Notes: a model not told the origin generated them from the letters alone. Shown: positions 1-12,289, numbered from the stretch's first letter. The stretch: DNA of 64,000 nucleotides from Welwitschia mirabilis (GCA_051453625.1 JBOZIK010000001.1:78548285-78612284), one strand, 5' to 3'. Translations and numbers: made by a program.

Positions 1-872
1 TATTATTATTTTACATCTTCATGTGAATTTTTTCCAATTTAACTATATAACCATATAAATAACATGTCTTATTGTAAATAGGACTAAATAGTTAGATATC
101 CTTTGTTTATTAATTTCTTTTCCTATTAAAATTCTCATACTTTTCATTATTATTTTTAAATAATAAAAAATCATCCAAAACTAAGATTAATTAATTAAGT
201 GATCTTATAAGTACCTATAATTCAAAATATAATACATTATTAATTGTAAAGCTAAACATTGATTCTCATATGCCTTAAATTAAAGAGAAAAATGTTTTTT
301 TTAAGTTAAACTTGATATCAAAATGCATTACATAATTTAGAGACTCTCATAATCATATAATTATGTTTACNNNNNNNNNNNNNNNNNNNNNNNNNNNNNN
401 NNNNNNNNNNNNNNNNNNNNNNNNNNNNNNNNNNNNNNNNNNNNNNNNNNNNNNNNNNNNNNNNNNNNNNNNNNNNNNNNNNNNNNNNNNNNNNNNNNNN
501 NNNNNNNNNNNNNNNNNNNNNNNNNNNNNNNNNNNNNNNNNNNNNNNNNNNNNNNNNNNNNNNNNNNNNNNNNNNNNNNNNNNNNNNNNNNNNNNNNNNN
601 NNNNNNNNNNNNNNNNNNNNNNNNNNNNNNNNNNNNNNNNNNNNNNNNNNNNNNNNNNNNNNNNNNNNNNNNTCTTATAAGTACCTATAATTCAAAATAT
701 AATACATTATTAATTGTAAAGATAAACATTGATTCTCATATGCCTTAAATTAAAGAGAAAATGTTTTTTTTTTAGTTAAACTTGATATCAAAATGCATTA
801 CATAATTTAGAGACTCTCATAATCATATCATTATGTTTACTAATTAAAGATTACAAAACATGGGGTATAATA
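1..872 (-). repeat. 3' LTR of the chromovirus, partial, with an internal N gap
   Basis: Bases 1-370 and 673-872 match the right part of the LTR at 11253-11643 almost base for base. The copy ends at ...gggtataata, against ...gggtataaca in the other LTR. The real LTR is shorter than drawn, because 673-840 repeats 204-370 across the gap. Confidence 0.85.
371..672. other. Assembly gap (302 N) with duplicated flanks
   Basis: About 168 bases left of the gap (204-370) recur right of it (673-840) with only a few differences. This looks like two unmerged contig ends or two haplotype copies rather than a biological repeat. Confidence 0.85.
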
Positions 873-874
873 TA

Positions 875-892
875 CTCCCCTACTTAAAAAGG
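875..892 (-). other. Polypurine tract of the chromovirus
   Basis: On the minus strand this reads CCTTTTTAAGTAGGGGAG. It lies two bases upstream of the 3' LTR, where the plus-strand primer of an LTR element is expected. Confidence 0.75.
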
Positions 893-964
893 ATTCACAC
901 CTAAGAATCAAAGTACATAATGATTTGAAAGTCTAAGATTATATATTATAAAAGTCTATCTTCG

Positions 965-1095
965 AAGTAGCTTCACGAGGACTATGATTACTCCATTTTA
1001 TCTTTAATTGAAGGATCTCATTATTCTGCAAAGTGATAGTTCAATGGTCCAAAACGGCTTTCGGCTTCTCTATAGTCAAACAATCGGGGGTTCCA
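965..1095 (-). pseudogene. Chromodomain relic, C-terminal tail of integrase
   Basis: The minus strand gives an open run reading EILQLKIKWSNHSPREATSK, preceded after one stop by PKAVLDH. The pattern of beta strands, a K.KW core and a terminal EAT(W) matches the chromodomain of plant chromoviral integrases, which targets integration to heterochromatin. The usual Trp after EAT reads Ser here. The frame connects toward the integrase C-terminus at 1238-1435 through several stops. Confidence 0.72.
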
Positions 1096-1237
1096 TCTAA
1101 ATATGAGACCAGTTTAACAACTGAGAAGAATATGTAATATACTTTTTTAGCATATTCACCTAAAAAACATTATACATGTGTAATAATTGGGAAGGAAGAG
1201 CAAGTTTATATGCAACAAGTCTAATACTTTCTGATAT

Positions 1238-1435
1238 CTAAAATTGTTTAATAAATCTAAGGGATAATTTTGATCTCTTAACTCCTTGCATAACTAATTT
1301 CTTTGTTGGCACCTTAAGGAAGACATAATCATCTACTTGGAATTCAAGATCTCTTCTTTGGTGATCTGCATACATCTTTTGTCTATCTGCTACTTCTTTT
1401 AGTCTATTCTTAATGGTTCTTATCTTATTTTTCAT
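1238..1435 (-). pseudogene. Integrase C-terminal domain (Ty3/gypsy), fragment
   Basis: An open stretch of 65 codons. The sequence RLKEVADRQKMYADHQRRDL followed by EFQVDDYVFLKV is the characteristic C-terminal part of plant chromoviral integrases (RQKSYAD.RRR.LEF..GD.VFLKV). It is followed on the minus strand by the chromodomain relic and preceded by an N gap that hides part of the catalytic core. The residue after the Val of the motif is Asp where Gly is usual. It is a retrotransposon fragment, not a host gene. Confidence 0.88.
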
Positions 1436-1460
1436 TCCTTATAAAATTTCTGGTTCTATT

Positions 1461-2023
1461 NNNNNNNNNNNNNNNNNNNNNNNNNNNNNNNNNNNNNNNN
1501 NNNNNNNNNNNNNNNNNNNNNNNNNNNNNNNNNNNNNNNNNNNNNNNNNNNNNNNNNNNNNNNNNNNNNNNNNNNNNNNNNNNNNNNNNNNNNNNNNNNN
1601 NNNNNNNNNNNNNNNNNNNNNNNNNNNNNNNNNNNNNNNNNNNNNNNNNNNNNNNNNNNNNNNNNNNNNNNNNNNNNNNNNNNNNNNNNNNNNNNNNNNN
1701 NNNNNNNNNNNNNNNNNNNNNNNNNNNNNNNNNNNNNNNNNNNNNNNNNNNNNNNNNNNNNNNNNNNNNNNNNNNNNNNNNNNNNNNNNNNNNNNNNNNN
1801 NNNNNNNNNNNNNNNNNNNNNNNNNNNNNNNNNNNNNNNNNNNNNNNNNNNNNNNNNNNNNNNNNNNNNNNNNNNNNNNNNNNNNNNNNNNNNNNNNNNN
1901 NNNNNNNNNNNNNNNNNNNNNNNNNNNNNNNNNNNNNNNNNNNNNNNNNNNNNNNNNNNNNNNNNNNNNNNNNNNNNNNNNNNNNNNNNNNNNNNNNNNN
2001 NNNNNNNNNNNNNNNNNNNNNNN
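1461..2023. other. Assembly gap (563 N)
   Basis: The gap falls in the integrase region of the chromovirus. The flanks are not duplicated. Confidence 0.95.
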
Positions 2024-2029
2024 ATAGAA

Positions 2030-2620
2030 CTTTGATAACTATAATTATATGTAAATTCGACTAATGGTAGTTATTATTCCCAATCCTTAGGCTTATCAAG
2101 AACACATACTCTAAGACGATCTTCTAAGAGTTAATTAATTTTTTCTGCCTAATCATCTATTTAAGGATAAAATGTTGTGCTCATATTTAGCTTAGTTCCT
2201 AAACCCAATTATAATTCTTTCCAAAATTTAGAGATAAATTTTTAATCTCTATCAGAAATAATTACTAAGAGTACATCATGCAAACAAATAACATTTTGGA
2301 TGTATAGTTTAGCTATATCCTTAGCACTATAAGTACATTTTACTAGAATGAAATGTACTGACTTAGTTACTTTATTAATTATAATCATGATTGGGTTACT
2401 ATCTCTAGTTCTTAGAAGCCCCAATATAAAATCCATCCAAATCACATTCTATTTATATTCTAGAATATTATAAGAATAGAGTGGTCCTATTGGATTCGTA
2501 TGTTCTGCCTTAAGTTGCTGATAATTTAGACACTTTGATATAAATTTTGCTATATATTTTTCATCCTTAGCCATCAAAAAATTATTGCTTTATGTTTTGC
2601 TACATTTTTACTCCTCCAGA
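2030..2620 (-). pseudogene. Integrase zinc-binding and catalytic core relic
   Basis: The open part at 2242-2445 reads WMDFILGLLRTRDSNPIMII, then VTKSVHFILVKCTYSAKDIA, and ends ISDRD. It contains the first two core aspartates of the integrase DDE triad (the Asp of MDFI and that of SDRD). Upstream on the minus strand, CLNYQQLKAEH is the tail of the HHCC zinc-binding motif with one Cys changed to Tyr. After SDRD come FISKFWKEL and further family-like residues interrupted by stops. This is standard gypsy integrase, inactive. Confidence 0.85.
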
Positions 2621-2869
2621 ATAACTTGATATTGGTGGATTATGAAATTTAAACATTATCTTTTGTTTGATATCATCTTCATTAGTAACCAAGAATCTTC
2701 CATTGAATTTAATAATACATTTTAAGTTAATACTAAAATATCCTAAATCTATTCATTTTTCTAACTGGTCCTTTAATTTTTAATAATTTTCATCTTTGTT
2801 TTGATCCTCTATAATAATAGTAGGTATTTAACTTTGAATTTGCATAATTTCTTTAAAATAGCCACGTCT

Positions 2870-3260
2870 ACTAAGAGCATTTGCAACTTTATTTCCTTTG
2901 CCCTTATGATATAAATTTTCAAGATCAAAATCACATGGAAATTTCATCCATTGTCTTTGTCTAAGATTCAAGTTTGGTTGAGTGAAAATGCATTTTAAGC
3001 TCTTATGATCAGTTCAAAGTTGAAATTTGACACCATAGAGATAATGCTTCCATAACTTTATAGCAAATATTATTGCAACTAATTCAAGATTATGAATGGG
3101 GTTGTTTATCTCATTTCTATCTTATTCAAGAACAGCTTTAAGACCTTTTCCTAATGCATTAGTGTAAACTAAAAAGGTCTTAGCATCATCTAACATTACT
3201 AAAACTGAAGCACTATTTAAACACTCTTTAAGATGGTTAAAGGACTATTAATATTTTTTT
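2870..3260 (-). pseudogene. RNase H region of the chromovirus, heavily decayed
   Basis: Short minus-strand runs lie at the expected place between reverse transcriptase and integrase, including one near 2880-3000 with the family's ending in which the element compares its fibre residues and the host strand. Stops occur every 10-20 codons. The assignment rests mostly on position. Confidence 0.5.
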
Positions 3261-3289
3261 ATTTATTTAAATTTTTTTTAAAGAATTGT

Positions 3290-4130
3290 TAGGAAAAGAA
3301 GCTATATTAGAGAATTCGAAGATGAATCGATGATAGTACCCAATAAGACCAAGGAAGATATCCAATAAGACCACGGAAGCTTCTAACCTCAATTATAGTT
3401 GTAGGTACTAGTCATTCCATAATTTCCTTAACTTTATCTGGATCAACTAAGATACCCTCTATAGATACTAAATGACCCAAGAACTGAATTAATTCCTTTT
3501 AGAAAGAACAAGTTTTTTTATTAGTTAATAGTTGATGATTTCTTATAGTATGCAAGAGTATTCTCAAGTCCTTCTCATGTTTCCTATATGATTTAGAATA
3601 AATGAGAATGTCATCAATAAACACAATTACAAAGAAATCAAGATATGCTTAGAATATATGATTCATAAGGCTCATTGATATTGCAGGTACATTAGTTAAA
3701 TCAAAAGACATGACAATGAACTCATAATATCCATAGCGAGTTCTGAAAGCTGTTTTATGGATATCTTATTTCTTAATTCAAACTTAATAATATCTAGATT
3801 TTAAATCTTTGAAAAATACCTTAGCTTTCTTGAGCTGGTCAAAGAGATCATCTATTCTTGGTGATGAATACTTATTCTTAATTATAACTTTATTGAACTA
3901 TTTATAATCAATGCATAACCTCTATATTCCATCTTTTTTCTTTATAAATAACATTGGTGCACCCCATGACGATACACTAAGATGAATGAAACCCTTTCAT
4001 AGAAGTTATTCAAGCTAAATTTTTAATTCTTTCATATCTGTAGAAGACATTCTATATGGTGATTTAAAAATAGGTTAAGTTATTAAATTAAATCAATAGC
4101 AAGATCAACTTCTCGGATAGGTAGCATTCC
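3290..4130 (-). pseudogene. Reverse transcriptase of the chromovirus
   Basis: Minus-strand runs in the family order: SSWGAPMLFIKKKDG near 3935-3975, then RLCIDYK.FNKVI, then [19 protein letters not shown], then FVIVFIDDILIYSKS. The catalytic motif reads FIDD (3610-3621), the usual variant for this group. After it comes FLGHLVSIEGI.VDPDKV, the connection to RNase H. Several in-frame stops lie between the blocks, so no full enzyme is made. Confidence 0.87.
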
Positions 4131-4329
4131 TAGTAATTCTATTGTAAATACATTAAAATAAACTTAGATTATTAGTATATTCCCCATTAAAGTTTCTCCT
4201 TCCTTTATGTTAGTGGATTTTAGATAAAGCATATAAACTAGTAACCCCTTTTTAATTTCCTTCTTGATATGATTCGGCTTTAATTAAGTTATTCGTAACT
4301 GATTTGTATTGATCTTGAAAGATTATTAT

Positions 4330-4682
4330 TTGTTCACTATTTGTCATCTCTACTTGATACTTCTCAGAATTTATAACTGCCTTACTCTGCATTAACCAAT
4401 TCATGCCCACAATAATATCATATTTTCCTAGGTTGATAACAAGCAGTTGAATTTGAAAATATCCCCTACTTACAAATAAAGTACAGTTTTAGACTTGTTA
4501 ATTAACCTTTGTTATAGACCCATTTACGAGTCCTATGCATCCCTCAATTTGATTACAACATAATTTCTCTCTTAGAACAACTCTAGGGAATATAAAGCAT
4601 TGAGTTTCTCCATAATCAAATAAAATAATTATTTTTGTACTATTAAGTAAAGTTTTACCTTCCATGACTAAGCTCTCAAATT
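4330..4682 (-). pseudogene. Aspartic protease region of the chromovirus
   Basis: Near 4598-4640 the minus strand reads ILFDYGETQCFIFPRVV, matching the family pattern .LFDSGA.HSFIS. The catalytic D-S-G has become D-Y-G, a missense change at the active site. Downstream runs such as LGKYDIIVGMNWL match the flap and C-terminal part (D.ILGM.WL). The domain is cut by the gap at 4683. Confidence 0.78.
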
Positions 4683-5318
4683 NNNNNNNNNNNNNNNNNN
4701 NNNNNNNNNNNNNNNNNNNNNNNNNNNNNNNNNNNNNNNNNNNNNNNNNNNNNNNNNNNNNNNNNNNNNNNNNNNNNNNNNNNNNNNNNNNNNNNNNNNN
4801 NNNNNNNNNNNNNNNNNNNNNNNNNNNNNNNNNNNNNNNNNNNNNNNNNNNNNNNNNNNNNNNNNNNNNNNNNNNNNNNNNNNNNNNNNNNNNNNNNNNN
4901 NNNNNNNNNNNNNNNNNNNNNNNNNNNNNNNNNNNNNNNNNNNNNNNNNNNNNNNNNNNNNNNNNNNNNNNNNNNNNNNNNNNNNNNNNNNNNNNNNNNN
5001 NNNNNNNNNNNNNNNNNNNNNNNNNNNNNNNNNNNNNNNNNNNNNNNNNNNNNNNNNNNNNNNNNNNNNNNNNNNNNNNNNNNNNNNNNNNNNNNNNNNN
5101 NNNNNNNNNNNNNNNNNNNNNNNNNNNNNNNNNNNNNNNNNNNNNNNNNNNNNNNNNNNNNNNNNNNNNNNNNNNNNNNNNNNNNNNNNNNNNNNNNNNN
5201 NNNNNNNNNNNNNNNNNNNNNNNNNNNNNNNNNNNNNNNNNNNNNNNNNNNNNNNNNNNNNNNNNNNNNNNNNNNNNNNNNNNNNNNNNNNNNNNNNNNN
5301 NNNNNNNNNNNNNNNNNN
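4683..5318. other. Assembly gap (636 N)
   Basis: The gap removes the join between gag and protease of the chromovirus. No duplicated flanks seen. Confidence 0.95.
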
Positions 5319-5399
5319 GCTTCCTTTATAATTGAAGCATTAAAGGTCATTATTAGATTGACCTTGATAATGTCTTTGACTAGGATTTTACTTAAAATT

Positions 5400-6330
5400 A
5401 GATCTTTGTGGTTTGATTACTCATATAACTTTGACTAGGAACATTCCAATTCCTCTAGAATGGTATATTTTTATTTTCTTGAAATTCCTATTTTTGTTTT
5501 TATTACTAATAACATTGCTCCTAGCAAAATTCCAATTGTTATTGTGATGAGACACTTGTCATTGATTTCCCTTAAAACTGGAATCCTTAAGAGGACTTAA
5601 TTTCTTATTTTCTTATTATCTTTGTAAATTTTGTTCTTCTATTTTTGCTTTCTCTATAGCCTTAACTAAAGTTCTAGGTTGAAACATAAATACTTTAGAA
5701 ATAAAAAAAAGAACAAGACTCTTAATAAAGATATTTGCTTTGGCTTCTTTATTAAGATGCATATGTGATACGTATCTTAATAATTCCACAAATTTACATT
5801 CATGAGAAGCTATCGTCACATTATAAGCTTCACTAAGATCATAGAATTTGGTAATCTTTTGGCAAATGTAGAACTTAGTAATATACTATTACTTAAATAG
5901 GTGCTTAAACTCTTCCCATGAAAGTTCCCCCTCACTTAACTTTGCAATCTTTGTTTTCCAACATAAGTTCACTTCTTCTTATAACATTTAGATAGTTAAA
6001 GAAGCTTTTTCATATTTATCACNNNNNNNNNNTAATGGATCTGAACCTCCTATAAACTTTGATGGGTTTAACTTAATAAATGTTTGAATTATCTTCCTCA
6101 AACTTACATCCTTATTAGGTTGATTAGTACCATTATTAATTTGTGGGTTTTGACTTTGATTTACTATTTATAATAGAAACTATATGAATGCATTCATTAA
6201 TGCCTCTCATTAAAAGTGGTTTGAGGTTGATTTCCATCATTATGTTGCTGATTAGTCCTTAAGTTATCTTGATGTTGATTAGTTGGTGCAATTGAATTGA
6301 CCTCAAGATGTGGTTAATGATAGTGATCCA
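5400..6330 (-). pseudogene. gag (capsid) of the chromovirus
   Basis: The clearest run is 5616-5819, where CKFVELLRYVSHMHLNKEAK and later FQPRTLVKAIEKAKIEEQN match the Retrotrans_gag C-terminal region of plant chromoviruses (F.ELSRYAP....E..K...F..GL). Further upstream on the minus strand, around 5885-5970, ELSWEEFKHLFK is the W-E-F motif of the same domain. A 10-base N run sits at 6023-6032. No clean CCHC knuckle is visible. Stops and frameshifts break the frame. Confidence 0.8.
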
Positions 6331-6776
6331 TCTAGAAGGAGTGGAAAACATTATTATATTTAGTTGATAATAATAGGATAAATATTATATTAAAAGTTAA
6401 AGTTCATATGACCTTAATAAAGATTATGTTAAACTAAATCATCAAGTTAATTCCCCTGCGTTACTTATGAAGGGATTTGTTCTATTAGACTCATAAGTTA
6501 CTAATAGAGGTTATAATTAGGAAGTAGAGAGGGGAATTATATGATTGATCATGTAGTTAATATAAATTAGTTAAAGGTTTAATTATTTTTAATGATATAT
6601 ATGCCTATGATATATTTATTTATGTTTTTCTTAAAATGATCAAGCTTTATAAGCCATTATATAAGATTATGGTTTTCATGAGTAAAGATTATTATCCCTA
6701 TCTATAAGGTAATAAAGTTTTTAGAGACATAATTAAGTACTAATTATCTACTTAAGATTGCTTAGGAATTAAAGTT

Positions 6777-7300
6777 AGCATGGATATAATTAACTTAATC
6801 ATTATTTAGAGATTAACATTATCATGGGTGTAATCAATTTTATGATTAATTGCTCATTGTGATTTTCATAGGTATAATTAGTTAGTAACTAGGATTAATA
6901 ACTGCATGGTTATTAGGGTTAGCATGGGTGTAATTTAGGTAATCATTTATGAATTAGGACCATCATGGATATAATTAAATTCATGATTATTTATGGATTA
7001 GGGTTATTAGAAATATGATTAATTTCATCTTTACTTAGGAAATGGGGATTATCCTAGATATAACTAACTTCAAGATGATTTACAAAATAGGATTATAATA
7101 AGTATAATTATCTTCATGATGAGTTGGTAATTAAGTTAATTATAAATATAATTAATTTTATAACTATTTATAACTTAGAATACTTATAAGTATAATTAAT
7201 TTTATGATTACTTCAGGGATTAGAATTATCATGAATATAGATAATTTTCTAGTCAATTAGAAATTAAGTTTATAATAGTTATAATTAAATTTATTTTCAA
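6777..7300. repeat. Minisatellite of about 44-bp units in the retroelement leader
   Basis: About a dozen imperfect units whose start recurs as 'atcatggatataatt' or close variants (at 6777, about 6821, then again through 7227), each followed by an AT-rich stretch ending 'attagggtt'. Spacing is 43-46 bases for most units, with one irregular stretch near 6870-6920. It lies between the primer binding site and gag of the chromovirus. Confidence 0.8.
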
Positions 7301-7334
7301 GTAATTAACATAGATATGATTTAATTTAATCTAG

Positions 7335-7346
7335 GCTCTAATACCA
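7335..7346 (-). other. Primer binding site, initiator tRNA-Met type
   Basis: The minus strand reads TGGTATTAGAGC, one transition away from TGGTATCAGAGC, the complement of the 3' end of plant initiator tRNA-Met. It starts three bases inside the LTR edge at 7350. Confidence 0.9.
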
Positions 7347-9667
7347 TTATGTAACACCCTAACTTTAATTATCATAATTAAGAACATTCTAACATACACA
7401 ATGGAACCTATTATCAATTCTTACTTAGACTTTATTAAAACATTATAAGATTTGAAATAATTAAATAACATAATTACTACTTAATGCTAGGTCCTTTTGA
7501 TTTGCATATAATAATGACATCAAAATTGTGTTTTATAATTATTCCTAACTTTTGTTTTTATCACATAAATATATCTTGTGTAAAGTTGATGGTATGTTAA
7601 CTTGTTTTATCACATACATGGATACGTTTTAGGATAGTGCCTAACCAAAATAAGAGGAAGTTACACCTCCTATTAAGAGAATTTCAACTGGATATTTGAC
7701 CATCCTCCAGACATGAGTTGGCTCTATTTTAGGTTCTAAACTATACAAACATGGTTGAGCTCAACCTCATAGGCTTAGACTTCACCTCGGTATATCCCCG
7801 ATACAGGTGACAGGTGGTACATGAGGTGGATGCATGCTTATAAATGACCCTCACTTCCTTAAAGCATATTAAAATGGTGCAACATAATCCTTTGATACCA
7901 AGGGCTCGAGATACTAAACCGGAGTGGTTCCATACATGGGTATGATAGGATAGTGATTTTTAAATCCACTTACAAAAGGAGTTATAAATAAAAGTATAAT
8001 GCAATTCATCTTGGTGATGAAATCCAAGTTTGGGGATGAATAATTATTCAAATTATCTTGATTTAGTTGAATGAATAGATCATATAAATGCAAGCATACA
8101 ATTATGTGGATATTTAATAGATTATTTATCTATAGAAATAATTCTAATCATCATTGGGTTTATTTCATGAAAATAATCATAAAGAAGAAAAATAAAATAG
8201 ATAAGAATCATTTTGATTTTTTTCACATGAAGAAAATAATACATTTGCAAACAAAAAATAGTAATATGTGAAAGGAAACCTCCCTTTATTTTTCTACATC
8301 ATAGTAATTCTTTTTAATAAAGAAACACTAGTACATCTAGGTTCTATTGTAAAAGCATGTTGTATTTATGGAACTGAGCCAACTTGTAAACCCTCTTTTA
8401 TATATTCTAAGTATCTATATCAAAATAAAATTAAGTAAATATATATATTTATCAAAAAGAAACTTTAATAAAGCTAAGAAATTTGCCTATCCATTTCTAA
8501 AATTATTAGGTAGACAAATCTGAGGCTTATGCTTGAAATGCAAGAATAGAGGCCTAAATATTAATAAATAACAAATAAAATAATAAAGAATCAAATTTAA
8601 ATTAACTAGAAATCATATATAGTATTTAAAATAATTAGACACTTAAAATAAATAACCTTCTATAATTATTGAAATTATTTACAAATTTTCTTGGCTTTTA
8701 AAGGGCATTAAAATTAAAATTTTCAAATTAACTATTTAAAAACGTAAAAATAAAGTAGACTCGCTTTTATTATACTAGGATCATTATATTATACACAAAA
8801 ATTAGTTTTATTAAATTTAAGTTAGTAGAGACACATTTTAGAGGGTCAAAGTTTCACTATAAAGACAACCTAAATTTTGGAGTTACTAAAATGATATTCT
8901 TCACTAAAAGTGTTATAACTTTTAATCTACTTAGAGTTTTTAAATGAATAAATACTTCGTAGAAAGCTTATTGAATTTTCTACAACTTGGGCCACTTGAT
9001 TTATACCAAAACTACTTGTTAATAATGAAAATTAAGACTTTTTATTTACTATTTTCTACTTGTAATTTTTGAGTTATTTTCATAAAATAAATTTTGAAAA
9101 TTATCTTACTCTCAGAAAAAATACTATTTTAAAACTTTGAAATTGTAACATGATTTTAAACCTACATAAAAGATTTTATAAAGATTTACTTTATAATAAA
9201 TGAACTATTACTTTCTTAAGTTATTCTTCACTTTTGGGAAAAAGTAAACTTTAACTAAACTAAGGACAAGAGAACTCTTACTAATATATAGACATAAATA
9301 TTAATAAGTTAACTAAAAATTCATAATAAAAATTAGTATTTAAAGTATATAAAACACAATTATAAGCAATATAAAATCAATAATAAATAATGCATTAAAT
9401 ACCATGAGCCTTAGGATTTTGCAAGAAGGAGTGCCTCGCCTAAATAGATTTTGAGGATCAAAATCATTCACCATAACACAAATTCTAATGCCAATCTAAT
9501 GCACAATACATTTTAAAAATAAGATAATGTAAAACAACATAGGTACCCAAAATTATAGTAAACCCCTTTATCACTTAGCTAAAATATCCGTTAGACGCAT
9601 AGAAGCTAAGCATGTTAAGAGGTCTCCCAACTTTCTTCCTGATCTTAGTCAATGCTAAGGAAAGAGA

Positions 9668-9767
9668 NNNNNNNNNNNNNNNNNNNNNNNNNNNNNNNNN
9701 NNNNNNNNNNNNNNNNNNNNNNNNNNNNNNNNNNNNNNNNNNNNNNNNNNNNNNNNNNNNNNNNNNN
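9668..9767. other. Assembly gap (100 N) with duplicated flanks
   Basis: Sequence at 9507-9667 recurs at 9768-9927 with a handful of differences, pointing to a scaffold join of overlapping or allelic contig ends. Confidence 0.88.
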
Positions 9768-10134
9768 CATTTTAAAAATAAGATAATGTAAAACAACATA
9801 GGTACCCAAAATTATAGTAAACCCCCTTATCACTTAGCTAAAATATCCATTAGACGCATAGAAGCTAAGCATGTTAAGAGGTCTCTCAACTTTCTTCCTG
9901 ATCTTAGTCTATGCTAAGGGAAGAGAAAATATTCATTGATAGCTTCATCAACTAAGCATGTAAAGTAATCCTTCAAATCTCTCCCTTATCTTAGTATCAG
10001 CCAATGGGAGGGATAATATTAATACTACATTCATACTATTATCATATGCATCGACCCAATATAAGAAATACTAACATGGAGCTAAGATTCTTATGAAAGA
10101 AAAACCTACTTAAAAGGAAAAAGATTGATGATCC

Positions 10135-10189
10135 NNNNNNNNNNNNNNNNNNNNNNNNNNNNNNNNNNNNNNNNNNNNNNNNNNNNNNN
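10135..10189. other. Assembly gap (55 N)
   Basis: Lies inside the long LTR; flanks not duplicated. Confidence 0.95.
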
Positions 10190-11643
10190 CAAGCTTCAAG
10201 AGCCAAGCTCTAACTCCACACTTAAGAGGATGAAAGATTCAGAAGAAACTCTTGTAGCATAAACTTTCTTGAAGAATATCAACTTGAGAAGAAAGAAGAG
10301 GGCTCTATTTGTAGATAAATGGTGTACCAACTGTCCTTGATATAATTAGTTAAATACCACCCACATCATTTAACCCATAAGGCAAAGAAATCTCTTTTAG
10401 TTAATTAGATTAATCAATGACAAGTTGGATAGGCTTATGTAAAAGTGATATGGACATACGAATGAGAAATGACAAGATTGATCAATAACAAGTTCGAAGA
10501 GCTTGTATAGAATTAATATTAATGTTTGAATGACAGTTGATAAGATTGATCAATGAAAATTCATAAGAGCTTGTGTAAGAAGTAAAACGAATGTGTGAAT
10601 GGCAAAAGGAATCTTATTTATGACTCATGCACCTAATTTAAGTGATTAATTTTCTTGCTTTAATTAGAAAGATTAATTACAGACATTAGTTCCTCATGAT
10701 AATTCCTTCTTAATCCTTTATAAGCTCATAATCAATCTGAAATATATTTTAAACAAAGTTATACAATGCATTGGAAGAATAAATGCACCAATTTTAAAAC
10801 TACTATGTGACACAATAAGAAAAATAATATTTTACACATCAAGTACTCTTATCAGTATCAATAAGAATAAAAGTCATGGTAGAATAATATCTACTCATTT
10901 ATCCTTTTTGATTTATGGATAAGAGTGCATGTCATTATTCACATGTTTACACTCTTTAGGATTCATCACATCAACAACACACATCACAAGAAAGAAATGT
11001 TATAATTTAATGTAAGAAAAATGTCATAATTAAATGTAAAAAAAATGTCATAATTAAATATAAGGAAATGTCATAGTTGAATGTAAGAACTTGTTATAGT
11101 TGAACATAAATACTCTTACCTTTTACCGACTTCTTATTCTTTCACTATTCTTAAGCAATTTAAGTTTTTTTGTTATTTTTAAATTTGAAGAAGGAACATG
11201 GATAAATGATTAAAATAAAGATATTACATGTCAATTTTATAGACATCTTATTATTATTTTACACCTTTATGTGATTTTTTTTCAATTTAACTATTTAATC
11301 ATGTAAACAACATGTCTTATCCTAAATAGGTTTAGATAGTTGGATATCCTTTGTTTATTAATATTTTTCCTATTAAAATTCTCATGATTTTTATTATTAT
11401 TTTTTAAATAATAAAATCATCCAAAACTAAGATTAATTAATTAAGTGATCTTATGAGTACTTATAATTCAAAATATAACACATTATTAATTGTAAAGATA
11501 TGCATTGATTTTCATATGCCTTAAATTAAAGAAAAGAAGGTTTTTTATTAAACTTGATATTGAAATGTATTACATAATTTAGAAACTCTTGTAATCATAT
11601 ATTATGTTTACTAATTAAAGATTATAAAATATGGGGTATAACA

Positions 11644-12145
11644 CTAACTCTTCCCAAAATTTAGCTTTTCCTTTGGTCTTTCCTTCATTATGGGCTTCGT
11701 ATTGGGTGGAGGATACATCATTTGGGTCTCGCTAATTCTATTTGCCCATGATGTCATGACCCTAATAATTTTGACCATGTCTTTTAGTCATGCAGCTTTT
11801 CTCATCATGCCTGGAACTAGATAGGCTGATTGTTTGAGGGTTTTGCTATCACACATTTGATGGTGTTTTTCATTGTTAGTCGGAGATAGTAATTTCTTTG
11901 GAATTTATTCATCTTATCATTTTATTTTTTATTTAGAAACAACATTGCAATCTGGTTTTTCGATGTATGCAGTCTTCTACCCCTCTCTTTTTTTCCTCCA
12001 ATGGTGAAGAATGCTATAATATTATGTGGTATGTTTATTTTCAAATTTATTATCAAGAAATGCATATTTGTATTAATATGGATCACCTCCTAAATCTTAT
12101 TTTCCTTACTTTACCTAATCTTTTTTGGTAGCTTAGCATTGGGGG
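11644..12145 (+). repeat. First copy of a roughly 500-bp direct repeat
   Basis: Matches 12992-13488 along its whole length at an offset of 1348 bases, with scattered substitutions. Both copies start at 'ctaa(c/g)tcttcccaaaattt' and end after 'ggtagcttag'. The chromovirus LTR ends exactly where this copy begins, so the left part of the original unit was separated by that insertion. Confidence 0.85.
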
Positions 12146-12289
12146 CATCTTTGCATAGGTTACTTATTTGAAAGAACCATCCCTCTTCATTTATGAATCA
12201 AAAATAGTATGTGAGAATGGGATCCCATTATTTTCATGTCAAGACAAGTAGATAACAAAAAATTCTCCATTTGAAAAAAAAATTTTTTA

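Larger units (their letters stand above)
1..11643 (-). mobile_element. Tekay/Del-like chromovirus (Ty3/gypsy), decayed, left end outside window
   Basis: A minus-strand LTR retrotransposon. Reading right to left it has a 5' LTR (7350-11643), an initiator-Met-type primer binding site, a leader with a minisatellite, gag, protease, reverse transcriptase, RNase H, integrase, a chromodomain, a polypurine tract and a 3' LTR whose far end lies before base 1. The order protease-RT-RNase H-integrase defines Ty3/gypsy; the chromodomain after integrase defines a chromovirus. LTRs over 4 kb suit the Tekay/Del clade, which is an inference. The coding region carries many stops and frameshifts, so it is not autonomous. 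Over one 109-base stretch aligned by eye (from 181 and from about 11421) the two LTRs differ at about 8 positions, so the insertion is old but not ancient. Confidence 0.88.
7350..11643 (-). repeat. 5' LTR of the chromovirus, about 4.3 kb
   Basis: On the plus strand it begins TGTAACACCC and ends GGGGTATAACA, so the minus-strand LTR has TG...CA ends. The left edge abuts the primer binding site and the right edge matches the end of the other LTR copy. It is AT-rich with no open reading frame I would defend. A run of T- and A-rich sub-repeats ('aaatgtcataattaaatg' and variants) lies around 10990-11110. It contains N gaps at 9668-9767 and 10135-10189, and the first gap has duplicated flanks that inflate its length. 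Confidence 0.82.

Noticed and set aside
363-680. Apparent ORF through the N run, and similar ones at 1413-2027, 4664-5350, 19994-20734, 38900-39367 and 47645-48316
   Set aside because: They are open only because N codons are read as non-stop; the real residues at the ends are too few to support a gene.
6777-7300. Centromeric satellite
   Set aside because: Only about half a kilobase, confined to one retroelement leader, with no higher-order structure visible.
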